From positions 1 to 64,000 of the forward strand of contig CAIJYD010000101.1 in assembly GCA_903824785.1 (NCBI GenBank): DNA of 64,000 nt, written 5' to 3'. Positions within the stretch are counted from its first letter, which is position 1. The number at the start of each line of letters is the position of its first letter. Below, one piece after another: positions 55,755 through 64,000 of this stretch. This DNA comes from an uncultured Bacteroidota bacterium. GTDB taxonomy: Bacteria > Bacteroidota > Bacteroidia > Bacteroidales > VadinHA17. The position numbers and the translations under genes were made by a program. A model generated the notes under the pieces. That model saw only the letters and a list, made by a program, of their open reading frames with translations, had not been told where the DNA came from and did not search any database.

Positions 55755-57269
55755 ATGAAAATTTTCCGTTGCGATCAGATAAAGGAGATTGATGATTATA
55801 CCATTAAGAATGAGCCCATTTCGTCAGCTGACCTTATGGAAAGAGCTTCAGAACAGGTTTTTAAATGGATAAAAGAGAGATTCGGCCGTTCTGAGCGGAT
55901 AATCATTTTTGCCGGTCCCGGTAACAATGGTGGTGATGGACTGGCCATTTCCCGCTTACTTTTTTCTGACGGTTTTACGACGGAAGTTTATTATGTTGAC
56001 TTTTCAGAAAAGAGATCCTCTGACTGGGAGAAGAACCGGTTACGGCTGGAGACAGAAACAACTCTCAGCCTGAATTACATGGCATCTTCAGATGATTTTC
56101 CGGTTGTCTCGTCAGGTGATATTATCGTTGATGCAATCTTTGGTTCCGGCCTTGACCGTCCTGTAAAAGGTTTGCCCGGAGATATTATTAACCAAATCAA
56201 CCTTTCTGATGCAACAGTTATCTCTATTGATATTCCGTCGGGGCTGGCTGGTGAGGATAATAAAATAAATTCTTCAGGTAATATTGTCAAAGCCGATTTC
56301 ACACTCTGTTTTCAGTTTCCCAGGCTCGCTTTTATGTTTGCTGAAAATTCAGCTTATACCGGTGAATGGAGAGTGTTGCCAATTGGATTGAATAAAGCTG
56401 TGATAAGTAATACTGAATCGCGTTATCATTTTTTGGAAAACAGTGAAGTTAAACCATTACTCAAGCGGCGGAATAAGTTTGATCACAAAGGGAATTTCGG
56501 TCATGGTCTGCTTGTCTCAGGGTCGTCAGGTAAAATGGGTGCTGCCGTTCTCGGAGCAGGAGCTGCTTTAAGGACGGGGATAGGTTTACTTACATGTCAT
56601 GTTCCTGTCTGCGGAAGTTTAATTATGCAGAGTTCACTGCATGAAGCTATGGTGATAACGGATATGTCTGAGAAGGCTGTATCATTGATTGGAAATACCG
56701 GAACATTTTCGGCAGTGGGCATTGGACCTGGCATGGGTACATCGTCCGAATCGCAGAGTGCTCTTTACAACCTTCTGCTCGAATGCAGGAAACCTATGGT
56801 AATTGATGCCGATGGACTGAATATTCTCTCAATGAATAAAGAATGGTATGGCCTGCTGCCTGAAGGTACAGTACTTACTCCGCATCCAAAAGAATTTGAG
56901 AGGCTTGCCGGGAAGTCTGAGAATAGTTACGATCAGCTTAACAGGCAGATAAAATTCTCGGAGGCCTTTAAATGTATAGTTGTACTTAAAGGGGCACACA
57001 CTTCAGTTACGACACCGGCAGGAAAAGTTATTTTTAACAGCACCGGTAATCCTGGCATGGCTACTGCCGGTAGCGGCGATGTTCTTACAGGAATAATATT
57101 ATCTTTGCTGTCACAGGGCTATACTCCTGAAAATGCTGCGGTTCTTGGAGTTTATCTGCACGGAACGGCAGGTGATTTTGCGGCAGAAGAATTATCTGTT
57201 GAATCAATTATCGCAACAGATATAATTAAAAGTATAGGAAAAGCGTTTAATAAAATAAAAGAACTCTGA
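55755..57269 (+). CDS. nnr: Bifunctional NAD(P)HX epimerase/dehydratase
   Basis: 504 residues. The N-terminal YjeF_N domain (about 1-210) is the NAD(P)H-hydrate epimerase, with GPGNNGGDGLAISR as its nucleotide motif; the C-terminal YjeF/NnrD domain (about 225-504) is an ADP- or ATP-dependent dehydratase of the ribokinase fold, with GIGPGMGTSSES, VIDADGLNIL and the GSGDVLTGIILSLL motif. It repairs damaged NADH and NADPH hydrates. It precedes a DUF4831 lipoprotein gene by 23 bp, so the two may share a transcript, an arrangement that gives no obvious functional link. Confidence 0.95.
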   Translation: MKIFRCDQIKEIDDYTIKNEPISSADLMERASEQVFKWIKERFGRSERIIIFAGPGNNGGDGLAISRLLFSDGFTTEVYYVDFSEKRSSDWEKNRLRLETETTLSLNYMASSDDFPVVSSGDIIVDAIFGSGLDRPVKGLPGDIINQINLSDATVISIDIPSGLAGEDNKINSSGNIVKADFTLCFQFPRLAFMFAENSAYTGEWRVLPIGLNKAVISNTESRYHFLENSEVKPLLKRRNKFDHKGNFGHGLLVSGSSGKMGAAVLGAGAALRTGIGLLTCHVPVCGSLIMQSSLHEAMVITDMSEKAVSLIGNTGTFSAVGIGPGMGTSSESQSALYNLLLECRKPMVIDADGLNILSMNKEWYGLLPEGTVLTPHPKEFERLAGKSENSYDQLNRQIKFSEAFKCIVVLKGAHTSVTTPAGKVIFNSTGNPGMATAGSGDVLTGIILSLLSQGYTPENAAVLGVYLHGTAGDFAAEELSVESIIATDIIKSIGKAFNKIKEL

Positions 57270-57292
57270 ACCTTGAATCAATAAATATCTAT

Positions 57293-58414
57293 ATGCAGAC
57301 TAAAATCAGATTACTCATATTACTTGCGGCCTTTTTCGCCCTCAGTTCATGTTTCTCAAACAGGAAGATGGCCGGTCCGAACAATACGGTGCAGCCTCTT
57401 TCCGATACCGTTAAAATTACAGAAGGGACTCTTATATACAGCCTCCCCAGAACAGTTTTTACCGTATATGCTGAAATGGAAAGAACAATAGAAAAGCCGG
57501 GTCCTTATGCCCGTTATGCTGCTGATCTCCTCGGTCTTAATGATGTTATCCTGAGTGAAAATGAATCGTGGTCATTACAAGGTATTACTGTCAAATCTCA
57601 TGAAGAATCTGATCCGTCGGAGTTTTATGTTATTAAGTGCAACTCTCCTTTTCAGGCAAATGCTCTGGCACTTAAGAAAGAGGGACTTATTCTGGATCTT
57701 AATCCGGGAAGTTTTTATTCTTCAGAAAAAGGGATCTCAGTAAATGATCGTGATAATTCAGATTTCAAATCTTTTGACCTGGGATCGGATGAGTATTTTC
57801 TACAGCAGAGTGATACTGCTTACAGGCGTGTTACCATTGACTCTTCTTTCATACGGATTCCTTATATAGTTGAGAAGAAAAAAAGGCTGAGTGTGGACCA
57901 ACTTGCAGAAAAGGCCGCCAAAAGACTGATGGAGATGAGAGAAGGAAAGCATATGATTCTTACAGGTGAAGCTAATGTTTTTCCGCAAGGCGATGCACCT
58001 ATAAATGAGATGAACCGCCTTGAAAAAGAGTATACAGAATTATTTTCAGGGAAAACCTGGAAAGAGACCAGGAGTTACACATTTCAGGTTATTCCGAAAA
58101 AGGAGATGTCGGGAAAACCTGTTATTCTTTTTCAGTTTTCTGAACTTACCGGACCTGTCACGGGAACAATGAAAGGTGGAATACCTGTTACCTTGGAGTT
58201 AATTCCGGAACTAAAAACAAAAGATATTCAGATTATTGACAAACAAAAGGTTGGTCAGGTTGCCACTTCATTCGATAAATTGTATTACCGGGTTCCTGAT
58301 GTTGTTAACCTGAAAATCAATCTTGGACCAGAGTTGCTGTTTAATTCCAGAAGACTTGTTTATCAGTTCGGGGAGGTGATTCAACTTCCTTCAAACTATA
58401 TAATTGGAAACTAG
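57293..58414 (+). CDS. DUF4831 family lipoprotein
   Basis: 373 residues with a lipoprotein signal ending at LSSC. The family features are visible: IYSLPRTVFTVYAEMERTI, the KPGPYARYAADLLGL segment, and later a region with MREGKHMILTGEAN. DUF4831 is a Bacteroidota-specific periplasmic or outer-membrane family of unknown function. It follows nnr by 23 bp. Lacks catalytic motifs I can recognise. Confidence 0.8.
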   Translation: MQTKIRLLILLAAFFALSSCFSNRKMAGPNNTVQPLSDTVKITEGTLIYSLPRTVFTVYAEMERTIEKPGPYARYAADLLGLNDVILSENESWSLQGITVKSHEESDPSEFYVIKCNSPFQANALALKKEGLILDLNPGSFYSSEKGISVNDRDNSDFKSFDLGSDEYFLQQSDTAYRRVTIDSSFIRIPYIVEKKKRLSVDQLAEKAAKRLMEMREGKHMILTGEANVFPQGDAPINEMNRLEKEYTELFSGKTWKETRSYTFQVIPKKEMSGKPVILFQFSELTGPVTGTMKGGIPVTLELIPELKTKDIQIIDKQKVGQVATSFDKLYYRVPDVVNLKINLGPELLFNSRRLVYQFGEVIQLPSNYIIGN

Positions 58415-58493
58415 TAGTCTGCAGCCGATAAAGAATAAAATACTTTTTTTACAGAGACTACATAACCTCTGACCGGATTGAATAGAATCCGAA

Positions 58494-59039
58494 CTATTTG
58501 ACTTTTCCTGTAAAGCTCTTTTGAAAATCATCCCATGAACTGGTTTCATAGGCTTTATCGGAAAAGAAACTGAGCAGAACTTCCATATCTTTCGGTTCTT
58601 TATATCCGGGAGCAGGGGAAACTGCTATTTTACCATCTTTTTGTGTCAGAAAAACAACAGTCGGATAGGATAATTGACCCTGAAGCAGAGCTACTGCAAG
58701 CTGATGTGCATTTCCTGACTTCCCGTCATTAATAAAGGTTTGCCCAAAAAAAATTATGCTTTCTTTCCCTTCCGCATCGAACTTAACCGGATAAAACTTA
58801 TTATTGAGAATGTCAGAGATAACTCCATTAGTGAAAGTATCCTTGTCCATTTTCTTGCACCATCCGCACCAGTCGGTATAAGTGTCAATGAATATCGGGC
58901 GGGGAGTTTGTTTACTCAGTTTTTCAGCTTCCTGTATAGTGTACCATTTTACACCTGAAGTTGTGGAAGTTGTGCTGCTCTGAGATTTACCTGCTATGGC
59001 AACCAGAGCCAGTAATGCAATAATTAAGTTCTTTTTCAT
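58494..59039 (-). CDS. Exported thioredoxin-fold protein (CGWC active site)
   Basis: 181 residues with a signal peptide (about 1-17, ALVAIAGKSQS) and a thioredoxin fold bearing TDWCGWCKKMDKDTF, the DsbD-gamma/DUF255-like active-site arrangement CxxC followed by KKM. A cis-Pro lies in SYPTVVFL. It should be a periplasmic thiol-disulfide reductase or DsbD-like electron acceptor. Convergent to the DUF4831 gene with a 79-bp gap. Confidence 0.88.
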   Translation of the reverse strand: MKKNLIIALLALVAIAGKSQSSTTSTTSGVKWYTIQEAEKLSKQTPRPIFIDTYTDWCGWCKKMDKDTFTNGVISDILNNKFYPVKFDAEGKESIIFFGQTFINDGKSGNAHQLAVALLQGQLSYPTVVFLTQKDGKIAVSPAPGYKEPKDMEVLLSFFSDKAYETSSWDDFQKSFTGKVK

Positions 59040-59178
59040 AATTCTTTAAGATATTTGCGGCAAACAAATCAGGCTCAAAATAAATGAAAATATTTATATT
59101 ATTTGTTATCCGGCCTCTCTCTTTTTGATTAGTAAAACATTCAGGAGAGCTTTATGTTCATGTTCCCTGATTTTATTA

Positions 59179-59210
59179 TTGATAATCATTCAATTTATTT
59201 TCTACATTTA
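59179..59210 (+). promoter_or_regulatory. Candidate promoter for the MFS carrier
   Basis: TTG at 59179-59181 and TACATTTA at 59203-59210 are 21 bases apart, near the TTTG/TAnnTTTG layout with two deviations. Start codon is 31 bases further. Confidence 0.35.
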
Positions 59211-59240
59211 CCGTCACTAATAAATATCTAATTTACCGTT

Positions 59241-60956
59241 ATGGAAACATTAACAAATACATTGCGTGACTCCAAAGCAGCTAGATGGACAGCCCTGGCA
59301 GTAGTATCCTTTACAATGTTATGTGGTTATTACCTGACTGATGTGATGGCCCCCCTCAAAGGATTGCTTGAAGGTCAGCTGCACTGGAACAGTTCGGAAT
59401 TCGGATTCTTTACAGGTGCTTATGGCTGGTTTAATGTATTTCTTTTTATGCTCATTATCGGGGGTATTATTCTCGATAAGATGGGGGTACGCTTTACCGG
59501 TCTGATGGCTGCAGTAATAATGGTAATAGGAACTGCAATAAAATACTGGGCTGTTTCTACACATGTTCTGGATAATCAGACATGGCATCTGATTCTCTGG
59601 GATGTGAAAGCTCAGGTTTTTATGGCAGCTTTAGGGTTTGCAATATTTGGAGTTGGTGTTGAAATTGCCGGAATTACGGTTTCAAAGATAATTGTAAAAT
59701 GGTTTAAGGGGAAAGAGCTGGCACTTGCCATGGGTCTGGAGATGGCTACTGCACGAATGGGTACAGCACTTGCACTCTCAACCTCCGTTCCGATTGCAAA
59801 AGGATTCAACAATGTTTCCGCACCTATTCTGGTTTGTCTGATTATGTTGTGTATTGGTCTTATTGCATTCTTTATCTATACATTTATGGATAAAAAACTC
59901 GATGAATCGCAGGCAGCATTTGATAAGGCAAATGAAACAGTTAATACTGAAGAAGAGTTCCGTATAGCAGACATTCTGAAGATTGTCACAAACAAAGGCT
60001 GGTGGTATCTGGCTATCCTTTGCGTTTTGTTTTATTCCGCAGTCTTTCCTTTCCTGAAGTATGCAACTGATTTGATGGTTCAGAAATTCCATATTAATGA
60101 AGACTGGGCAGGACTAATACCTGCAATGCTGCCCTTTGGGACTATTCTGCTTACTCCTCTCTTTGGAAATATGTACGACAGAAAAGGAAAGGGAGCCTCT
60201 ATAATGATTCTTGGAGCTCTGTTACTTATATTCGTTCATCTGGTTTTCACAGTTCCATTCTTAAACCATTGGATTATTGCAATACTTCTGATCCTGATTC
60301 TTGGAGTAGGCTTCTCACTTGTTCCTTCTGCAATGTGGCCTTCAGTTCCTAAAATCATTCCTGAAAAACAACTGGGAACTGCATATTCTCTTGTCTTCTG
60401 GGTGCAGAACTGGGGATTAATGGGTGTTCCTGTTCTCATCGGATGGGTTCTGAATAAATATTGTTTTATTGGATATTTCGCAGTTGCCGGAACAGGGTTT
60501 ATTACCAGTCAGGGCGATCAGATCTCTCAGGTTGCATTGTCAGATCAGAAAACTTATTCAGTTTCTGAAGTCGGGACTATCAGTCGTAAGAATGATGATA
60601 TTAAAATAATACAGTTTGTTAAAAATGATGCAGGAGTAGTAACGTCTGTTATTACAGCTTCAAATGATACCATCCCTTCGGAATTTATCAGCAAGAAAGC
60701 ATTAAAAAATGCCATAAAGAAAAATGAGATAGAGGTAACCCAGTACTCATATTCCGATAAAGGAAACATTCAAAGCTTTGTAACTGATAAAGGAGAAAAA
60801 ATTTCTAAGTTTAATAATGTTTTTTCCTTCTATAACTACACTCTTCCTATGATGATCTTCAGCGGTTTCAGTTTATTGGCGCTGGCATTTGCTTTTCTTT
60901 TAAAAGCAGAAGACAAGAAAAAAGGTTATGGACTGGAGATGCCTAACATTAAGTAA
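59241..60956 (+). CDS. MFS transporter with a ~110-residue periplasmic insertion
   Basis: 571 residues with 12 membrane helices of the major facilitator superfamily; the motif GIILDKMGVRFTG after helix 2 is the usual MFS loop signature, and FGNMYDRKGKG its counterpart in the second half. Between the last two helices, about residues 415-525, there is a hydrophilic segment (SDQKTYSVSEVGT and onward to DKGEKISKFN) that would lie in the periplasm; MFS carriers normally have only a short loop there. Substrate unknown. The gene stands alone with 200 bp of divergent upstream sequence. Confidence 0.85.
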   Translation: METLTNTLRDSKAARWTALAVVSFTMLCGYYLTDVMAPLKGLLEGQLHWNSSEFGFFTGAYGWFNVFLFMLIIGGIILDKMGVRFTGLMAAVIMVIGTAIKYWAVSTHVLDNQTWHLILWDVKAQVFMAALGFAIFGVGVEIAGITVSKIIVKWFKGKELALAMGLEMATARMGTALALSTSVPIAKGFNNVSAPILVCLIMLCIGLIAFFIYTFMDKKLDESQAAFDKANETVNTEEEFRIADILKIVTNKGWWYLAILCVLFYSAVFPFLKYATDLMVQKFHINEDWAGLIPAMLPFGTILLTPLFGNMYDRKGKGASIMILGALLLIFVHLVFTVPFLNHWIIAILLILILGVGFSLVPSAMWPSVPKIIPEKQLGTAYSLVFWVQNWGLMGVPVLIGWVLNKYCFIGYFAVAGTGFITSQGDQISQVALSDQKTYSVSEVGTISRKNDDIKIIQFVKNDAGVVTSVITASNDTIPSEFISKKALKNAIKKNEIEVTQYSYSDKGNIQSFVTDKGEKISKFNNVFSFYNYTLPMMIFSGFSLLALAFAFLLKAEDKKKGYGLEMPNIK

Positions 60957-61030
60957 TAAAGAAATCGTATAAAAACTGTATTGAATTTTTTTTGCTGAAG
61001 CTGAAGAGATTAAACTAAGTGAGCAACTCT

Positions 61031-61741
61031 TTATTTCTCGTTCTTCAGTTCAAGAATATACCCAACGGTAGGTATTGTGGTTATGATGACATCAGGATCG
61101 TTCTTAAGGTAACTTCTTAATTTGGAGATAAATACATCAAGACTTCTTCCTGTGTAGTAGTCCGATTCGCCCCAGATATCGATCATTATTTCTTCTCTTT
61201 TTACGAGGTTGTTCTTTGTGTTGCAGAGAAGTCTCAGTATTTTACTCTCTTTAATGGTTAGCCTTCGCTCGATATTATCAAATATCAGAAGCTGATTCAG
61301 AAGATCGAACCTGAATTTTCCTATTGTCGTAAGATTATTATTACCCGTGTCGGACCCTTTCCTAATCCTGTTCATTATTGCCATAATACGATAAAGCAAC
61401 TCTTCCTCGTCAAAGGGTTTGGTGATATAATCATCAATGCCTATCCTGAATCCTTTAATTTTATCTTCCCGTAGCGACCTCGCTGAAAGGATGATTACCG
61501 GAATATCGCTGTTTAACTCCTTGATCTTTTCTGCGAGAGTAAATCCATCCATTTTCGGTAGCATCAGGTCGAGAATGCAAAAATCAAAATAGTTCGATTT
61601 GAAGCCATTTAATCCGGAGAGCCCATCGCGGTAAAGCTTCACTTCAAACCCTTTTGATTCAAGAAAATCAACAAGGAGGAATCCGAGGTTAACATCATCC
61701 TCAACCAGTATGATTTTGATTTTTAACTCTTTATCTGTCAT
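61031..61741 (-). CDS. OmpR/PhoB-type response regulator (RprY-like)
   Basis: 236 residues. The receiver domain (about 7-125) has the phospho-acceptor Asp in CILDLMLPKMDG, Thr/Ser in VIILSARS, and Lys in DDYITKPF. The C-terminal part (about 140-236) is a winged-helix DNA-binding domain (LTIKESKILRLLC, SLDVFISKLRSYL, TTIPTVGYIL). Receiver motifs resemble RprY of Bacteroides, which answers to oxidative and membrane stress, but I cannot confirm orthology. The start ATG overlaps the end of the sensor gene by 4 bp, so the pair is translated together. Confidence 0.92.
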   Translation of the reverse strand: MTDKELKIKIILVEDDVNLGFLLVDFLESKGFEVKLYRDGLSGLNGFKSNYFDFCILDLMLPKMDGFTLAEKIKELNSDIPVIILSARSLREDKIKGFRIGIDDYITKPFDEEELLYRIMAIMNRIRKGSDTGNNNLTTIGKFRFDLLNQLLIFDNIERRLTIKESKILRLLCNTKNNLVKREEIMIDIWGESDYYTGRSLDVFISKLRSYLKNDPDVIITTIPTVGYILELKNEK

Positions 61742-62997
61742 TTGTTTATTGAAACAGGAAAAACCAGAAAGAAGCTGCTTCCTTTTCCCTTTTTGCTGGT
61801 TACGCTTATTCTCCCACCCATCTTTGTTACAATGTTCCTTACCTGGAACAAACCAAGGCCAAAACCATTATTATCGTGAATATTTCCGGTAGGGACCCTG
61901 TAGTATTTTTCGAATATCTGTTGCTGCAGATCTTTTGCAATTCCAATACCGTTATCCGCAACTTCTATTGAAATAGAATTTTTTCCGGAGATCAGACTGA
62001 TCTTTATTTCAGGCACAGAGGTGCAATACTTGATTGAATTATCTATAATATTTCCAATTGCAATATGAAACAGATCGATATTTCCCGATACATTGAAATT
62101 ATCACCTTCCTTAATAAATGAGAATGAACCTCCTTTTTCTTTTATCTGAACGGCATAGGTTTCAGTTACATTTTCAATAACCTGAGATACGTCAATCGAT
62201 TCATTAAGGAGTGGAGTACCTGCTTCTGAAAACGATGCTTTGAGAAGTTCTTCAACTCTTTGCTTAAGTTTATTATGTTCCGTCTTTATTACCTGTGAAT
62301 AAAAGGTAAGTTTCTCGTCATTTTCAACTTTATCGGTTTTTAAAATCATACTGTTTGCAAGGGAGATATTTGTAAGAGGTGTCTTGAATTCATGTGTAAT
62401 GTTGTTAATAAAATCCACGATGTTTTCGGTAAGTCTTTTTTCCTTCTTATAATACGCAAAGATCATTATAAATGACAAAGTTACAAGGATCAGCAAAGCA
62501 ATGGAAAAGATGAAAATGTATCCGATCTGGGCTATGATGAAGTCACGTTTTTCAGGAAACTTTATTCTGAGTTCAAACCCCGATTTCTGCAAGGCCTTTT
62601 CCAGGTTATCGCTGAAATAGACACTGTTGCCCTGAGACGTCTTTATTCCCGTTTTATTCTCAACTATATCGAACTCAAAGTCAAGATTGATTCCATAATA
62701 CTTAAGGTCATTCTTGATCATAGCACCCATATTAGCCCACTCCTTGCGGTTTTTCATCATAATACAGCACGATCCGGCAACACCCTTTCTCAGACAGTTG
62801 CTTACCTCCCTGCATATTGCCTGGTCTGTGGCAAGATTCTCGACAATGCGGTTCATAGCCATATTTACACTGTGATTGAACTGGGCTTCCTGCATCTCAG
62901 CAGCCTTCATTATCCATTTTATCTGTATTCCTGCCAGAGCGATAAGTGAGGCAAGAGTAAAAATAAGAATCGTTAACTGTGATTTTGATTTTTTCAT
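61738..62997 (-). CDS. Sensor histidine kinase with Cys-cluster periplasmic loop
   Basis: 419 residues from ATG 62997, preferred over ATGs at 63003 and 63045, because the first helix (about 7-30) begins straight after MKKSKSQL. The periplasmic loop, about 30-155, holds four cysteines with the spacing C-x5-C-x8-CC (Cys62, 68, 77, 78). A second helix (about 160-183) precedes the phospho-His motif THEFKTPLTN and a HATPase with NIIDNSIKYC, DNGIGIAKD and GFGLGLFQV. There is no HAMP domain; a linker of about 12 residues joins helix and kinase. The overlapping response regulator follows. The loop Cys could sense metal or thiol redox state. Confidence 0.92.
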   Translation of the reverse strand: MKKSKSQLTILIFTLASLIALAGIQIKWIMKAAEMQEAQFNHSVNMAMNRIVENLATDQAICREVSNCLRKGVAGSCCIMMKNRKEWANMGAMIKNDLKYYGINLDFEFDIVENKTGIKTSQGNSVYFSDNLEKALQKSGFELRIKFPEKRDFIIAQIGYIFIFSIALLILVTLSFIMIFAYYKKEKRLTENIVDFINNITHEFKTPLTNISLANSMILKTDKVENDEKLTFYSQVIKTEHNKLKQRVEELLKASFSEAGTPLLNESIDVSQVIENVTETYAVQIKEKGGSFSFIKEGDNFNVSGNIDLFHIAIGNIIDNSIKYCTSVPEIKISLISGKNSISIEVADNGIGIAKDLQQQIFEKYYRVPTGNIHDNNGFGLGLFQVRNIVTKMGGRISVTSKKGKGSSFFLVFPVSINK

Positions 62998-63096
62998 TTG
63001 CATCAAAAGTAAGCAGATTTTATAATTACAAGGCAAATTTAACATCGGCTTAACACGAATTAACCTCTTTATAACCTGATTGAGCTATTTTATTAA

Positions 63097-63104
63097 TATT
63101 TTTG
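63097..63104 (+). promoter_or_regulatory. Bacteroidota -7 element for the Cys-rich protein gene
   Basis: TATTTTTG matches TAnnTTTG exactly, 31 bases before ATG 63135. It is in the region shared with the divergent sensor-kinase gene. Confidence 0.5.
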
Positions 63105-63134
63105 CCATGAAATAAATATTAAAACTTTTAAAAT

Positions 63135-63476
63135 ATGAAAAAAGTAATTTTAGGTTTATCAGGAATAGTATTAGTAGCATTTGTTGTAATTATGGTTGCA
63201 AATGCACAGAGCAGTACACAGGAAGGCAAAAAAGCTTCAACTGAAATGTCTAAAGGTTGTGGGAAATGTCCTTCAGCTGCAACTTGCGCTGCCAAAGGTG
63301 ATGTTGTTACAGCTGATGCGGTAAAATGCGATCCTGCAAAATGCAAAGAGATGGGATGCGATCCTGCAAAATGTAAAGAAGGAAAATGCGATCCTGCAAC
63401 CTGCAAAGCCAAATGTGCTGCTGCTGAAGGAAAGAAATGTGATCCTGCCAAATGCCCGGGAATGGCTACGAAATAG
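63135..63476 (+). CDS. Secreted Cys-rich protein with CDPAKC repeats
   Basis: 113 residues. A signal peptide (about 1-24, ending MVANAQS) is followed by a cysteine-rich chain with the motif CDPA(K/T)C at residues 65-70, 75-80, 85-90 and 102-107, plus CGKC at 42-45 and CAAAEGK spacers. In all 14 or so cysteines lie in the mature part, with many Lys residues. The first three repeats are 10 residues apart and DNA copies are near-identical. The composition suggests metal binding or a disulfide-stabilised coat; no known family comes to mind. It is divergent from a sensor kinase that itself has a cysteine cluster in its periplasmic loop, so coregulation is likely. Confidence 0.85.
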   Translation: MKKVILGLSGIVLVAFVVIMVANAQSSTQEGKKASTEMSKGCGKCPSAATCAAKGDVVTADAVKCDPAKCKEMGCDPAKCKEGKCDPATCKAKCAAAEGKKCDPAKCPGMATK

Positions 63477-63523
63477 TTTTGAAAATATTTACGGACTGAT
63501 TCTTTCAGTTCTATTGTGTACCG

Positions 63524-63573
63524 GAGTCATAATTGTCTGCTGAAAAGCCGATAGTTATGACTCTTTCTTTTTA
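63524..63573 (+). terminator. Rho-independent terminator after the Cys-rich gene
   Basis: Stem GAGTCATAA/TTATGACTC (63524-63532 with 63555-63563) with a 22-base loop and a TTTCTTTTTT tail. Confidence 0.7.
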
Positions 63574-63675
63574 ATGTTTTCTGGTCCTCCTTCGCTACCA
63601 ACTTCGCTAAAGATTTGAAAGCGTTGAAACTCCAAACTTTAGTTCACTTTAGGAATTTATTAAGGACAAAGTTCT

Positions 63676-63683
63676 TAATTTTG
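63676..63683 (+). promoter_or_regulatory. Bacteroidota -7 element for the cupin gene
   Basis: TAATTTTG matches TAnnTTTG exactly, 46 bases upstream of ATG 63729. No clear -33 TTTG. Confidence 0.5.
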
Positions 63684-63728
63684 CAGGGTCTGAATCCATA
63701 AATGGAACATCATTAAAATTATTAAGCT

Positions 63729-64000
63729 ATGAGTACAAATGAATTTGAAAAGTCGAAGGTGTTCAGTTTTAACGAATCGGTTGAATATTCTGATGGCGGA
63801 ATTGTCAGCAAGACAGTTTTAAAAAAACAGACCGGAAATATTTCGCTTTTTTCTTTTGACAAGGGAGAAGCATTGAGCGAGCATACAGCTCCGTTTGATG
63901 CAATGATTGAGGTAGTTGATGGGAGAGGAGAGGTTATTATTGGAGGAAAATCATTTATCCTTGAGACGGGACAAACCATTATAATGCCTGCAAATATAAC
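63729..64000 (+). CDS. Cupin-domain protein, 3'-truncated by window end
   Basis: The first 90 residues of a small cupin protein, cut by the window edge. The core of the cupin barrel is visible: GEALSEHTAPFDAMIEVVDG (with the motif-1-like His and Glu) and later GETGQ-like turn ILETGQTIIMP. No signal peptide. Cupins of this short kind bind metal and are often sugar-, thiol- or stress-related; the substrate is unknown. It has its own promoter match and follows the Cys-rich gene and its terminator. Confidence 0.8.
   Translation, partial: MSTNEFEKSKVFSFNESVEYSDGGIVSKTVLKKQTGNISLFSFDKGEALSEHTAPFDAMIEVVDGRGEVIIGGKSFILETGQTIIMPANI

Noticed and set aside
58414-58461. GTAGTCT/AGACTAC hairpin between the DUF4831 and thioredoxin genes as a terminator
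   Set aside because: Loop of 34 bases and no T-run directly after the stem.

Overview
The window looks like a chromosome segment of a Bacteroidota bacterium, most likely an environmental Bacteroidales/Marinilabiliales-type anaerobe or microaerophile. The evidence is type IX secretion (T9SS) cargo with both type A and type B sorting domains, PorP/SprF and OmpA-TPR partner proteins, an M49 peptidase with the bacterial HECVGH motif, a C25 gingipain-like protease, DUF4831, DUF6599 and DUF6132 proteins, AT-rich leaders without clear Shine-Dalgarno sequences, and several matches to the Bacteroidota -7 promoter element TAnnTTTG. I saw no rRNA, tRNA, CRISPR array, insertion sequence or prophage.

Layout. 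1-12.9 kb: the 3' part of a giant SprB-repeat/DUF11 surface adhesin ending in a gliding-type C-terminal domain, followed within a few bases by a PorP/SprF protein and a TPR-PD40-OmpA lipid/peptidoglycan-side partner; this is a secretion-attachment cassette. 12.9-14.4 kb: a GT4 glycosyltransferase and a small DUF6132 membrane protein. 14.6-23.9 kb: a tightly packed seven-gene operon for a complex-I/hydrogenase-4-like membrane complex (two HyfB paralogues, HyfC, HyfE, HyfF, HyfG, and a ferredoxin-HyfI fusion). Its ion-channel residues are kept, but the large subunit lacks the NiFe cysteines and the small subunit lacks three of the four ligands for the proximal FeS cluster. It is therefore not a hydrogenase, and it fits the poorly understood energy-converting-hydrogenase-related (Ehr) group. 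This is the most interesting system in the window.

23.9-31.2 kb: housekeeping and accessory genes (AlkD-type glycosylase, M49 peptidase, a DnaQ/GIY-YIG/UvrC-like fusion nuclease, a class IV aminotransferase, the radical SAM enzyme AmrS). 31.5-34.9 kb: a set of two DUF1080 3-keto-glycoside hydrolase-like proteins around a Tat-exported Gfo/Idh/MocA oxidoreductase, suggesting periplasmic sugar oxidation and cleavage. 34.9-42.8 kb: an HD hydrolase, a large C25 protease with a type A sorting domain, and a propeller-SpoIIE phosphatase sensor. 42.9-48.9 kb: a redox-flavoured group (MBL hydrolase, Tat Fe-S aldo/keto reductase, DUF6599, a DoxX-TIM-barrel fusion, a membrane multiheme cytochrome).

49-53.6 kb: a threonine operon thrA-thrC-thrH preceded by a hairpin plus T-tract that looks like an attenuator; thrH stands where a homoserine kinase would be expected. 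53.7-61 kb: a peptide transporter, NAD(P)HX repair enzyme, DUF4831 lipoprotein, exported thioredoxin and an MFS carrier with a large periplasmic insertion. 61-64 kb: an OmpR-type two-component pair whose sensor has a cysteine cluster in its periplasmic loop, a divergent secreted Cys-rich CDPAKC-repeat protein, and the start of a cupin gene cut off by the window end.
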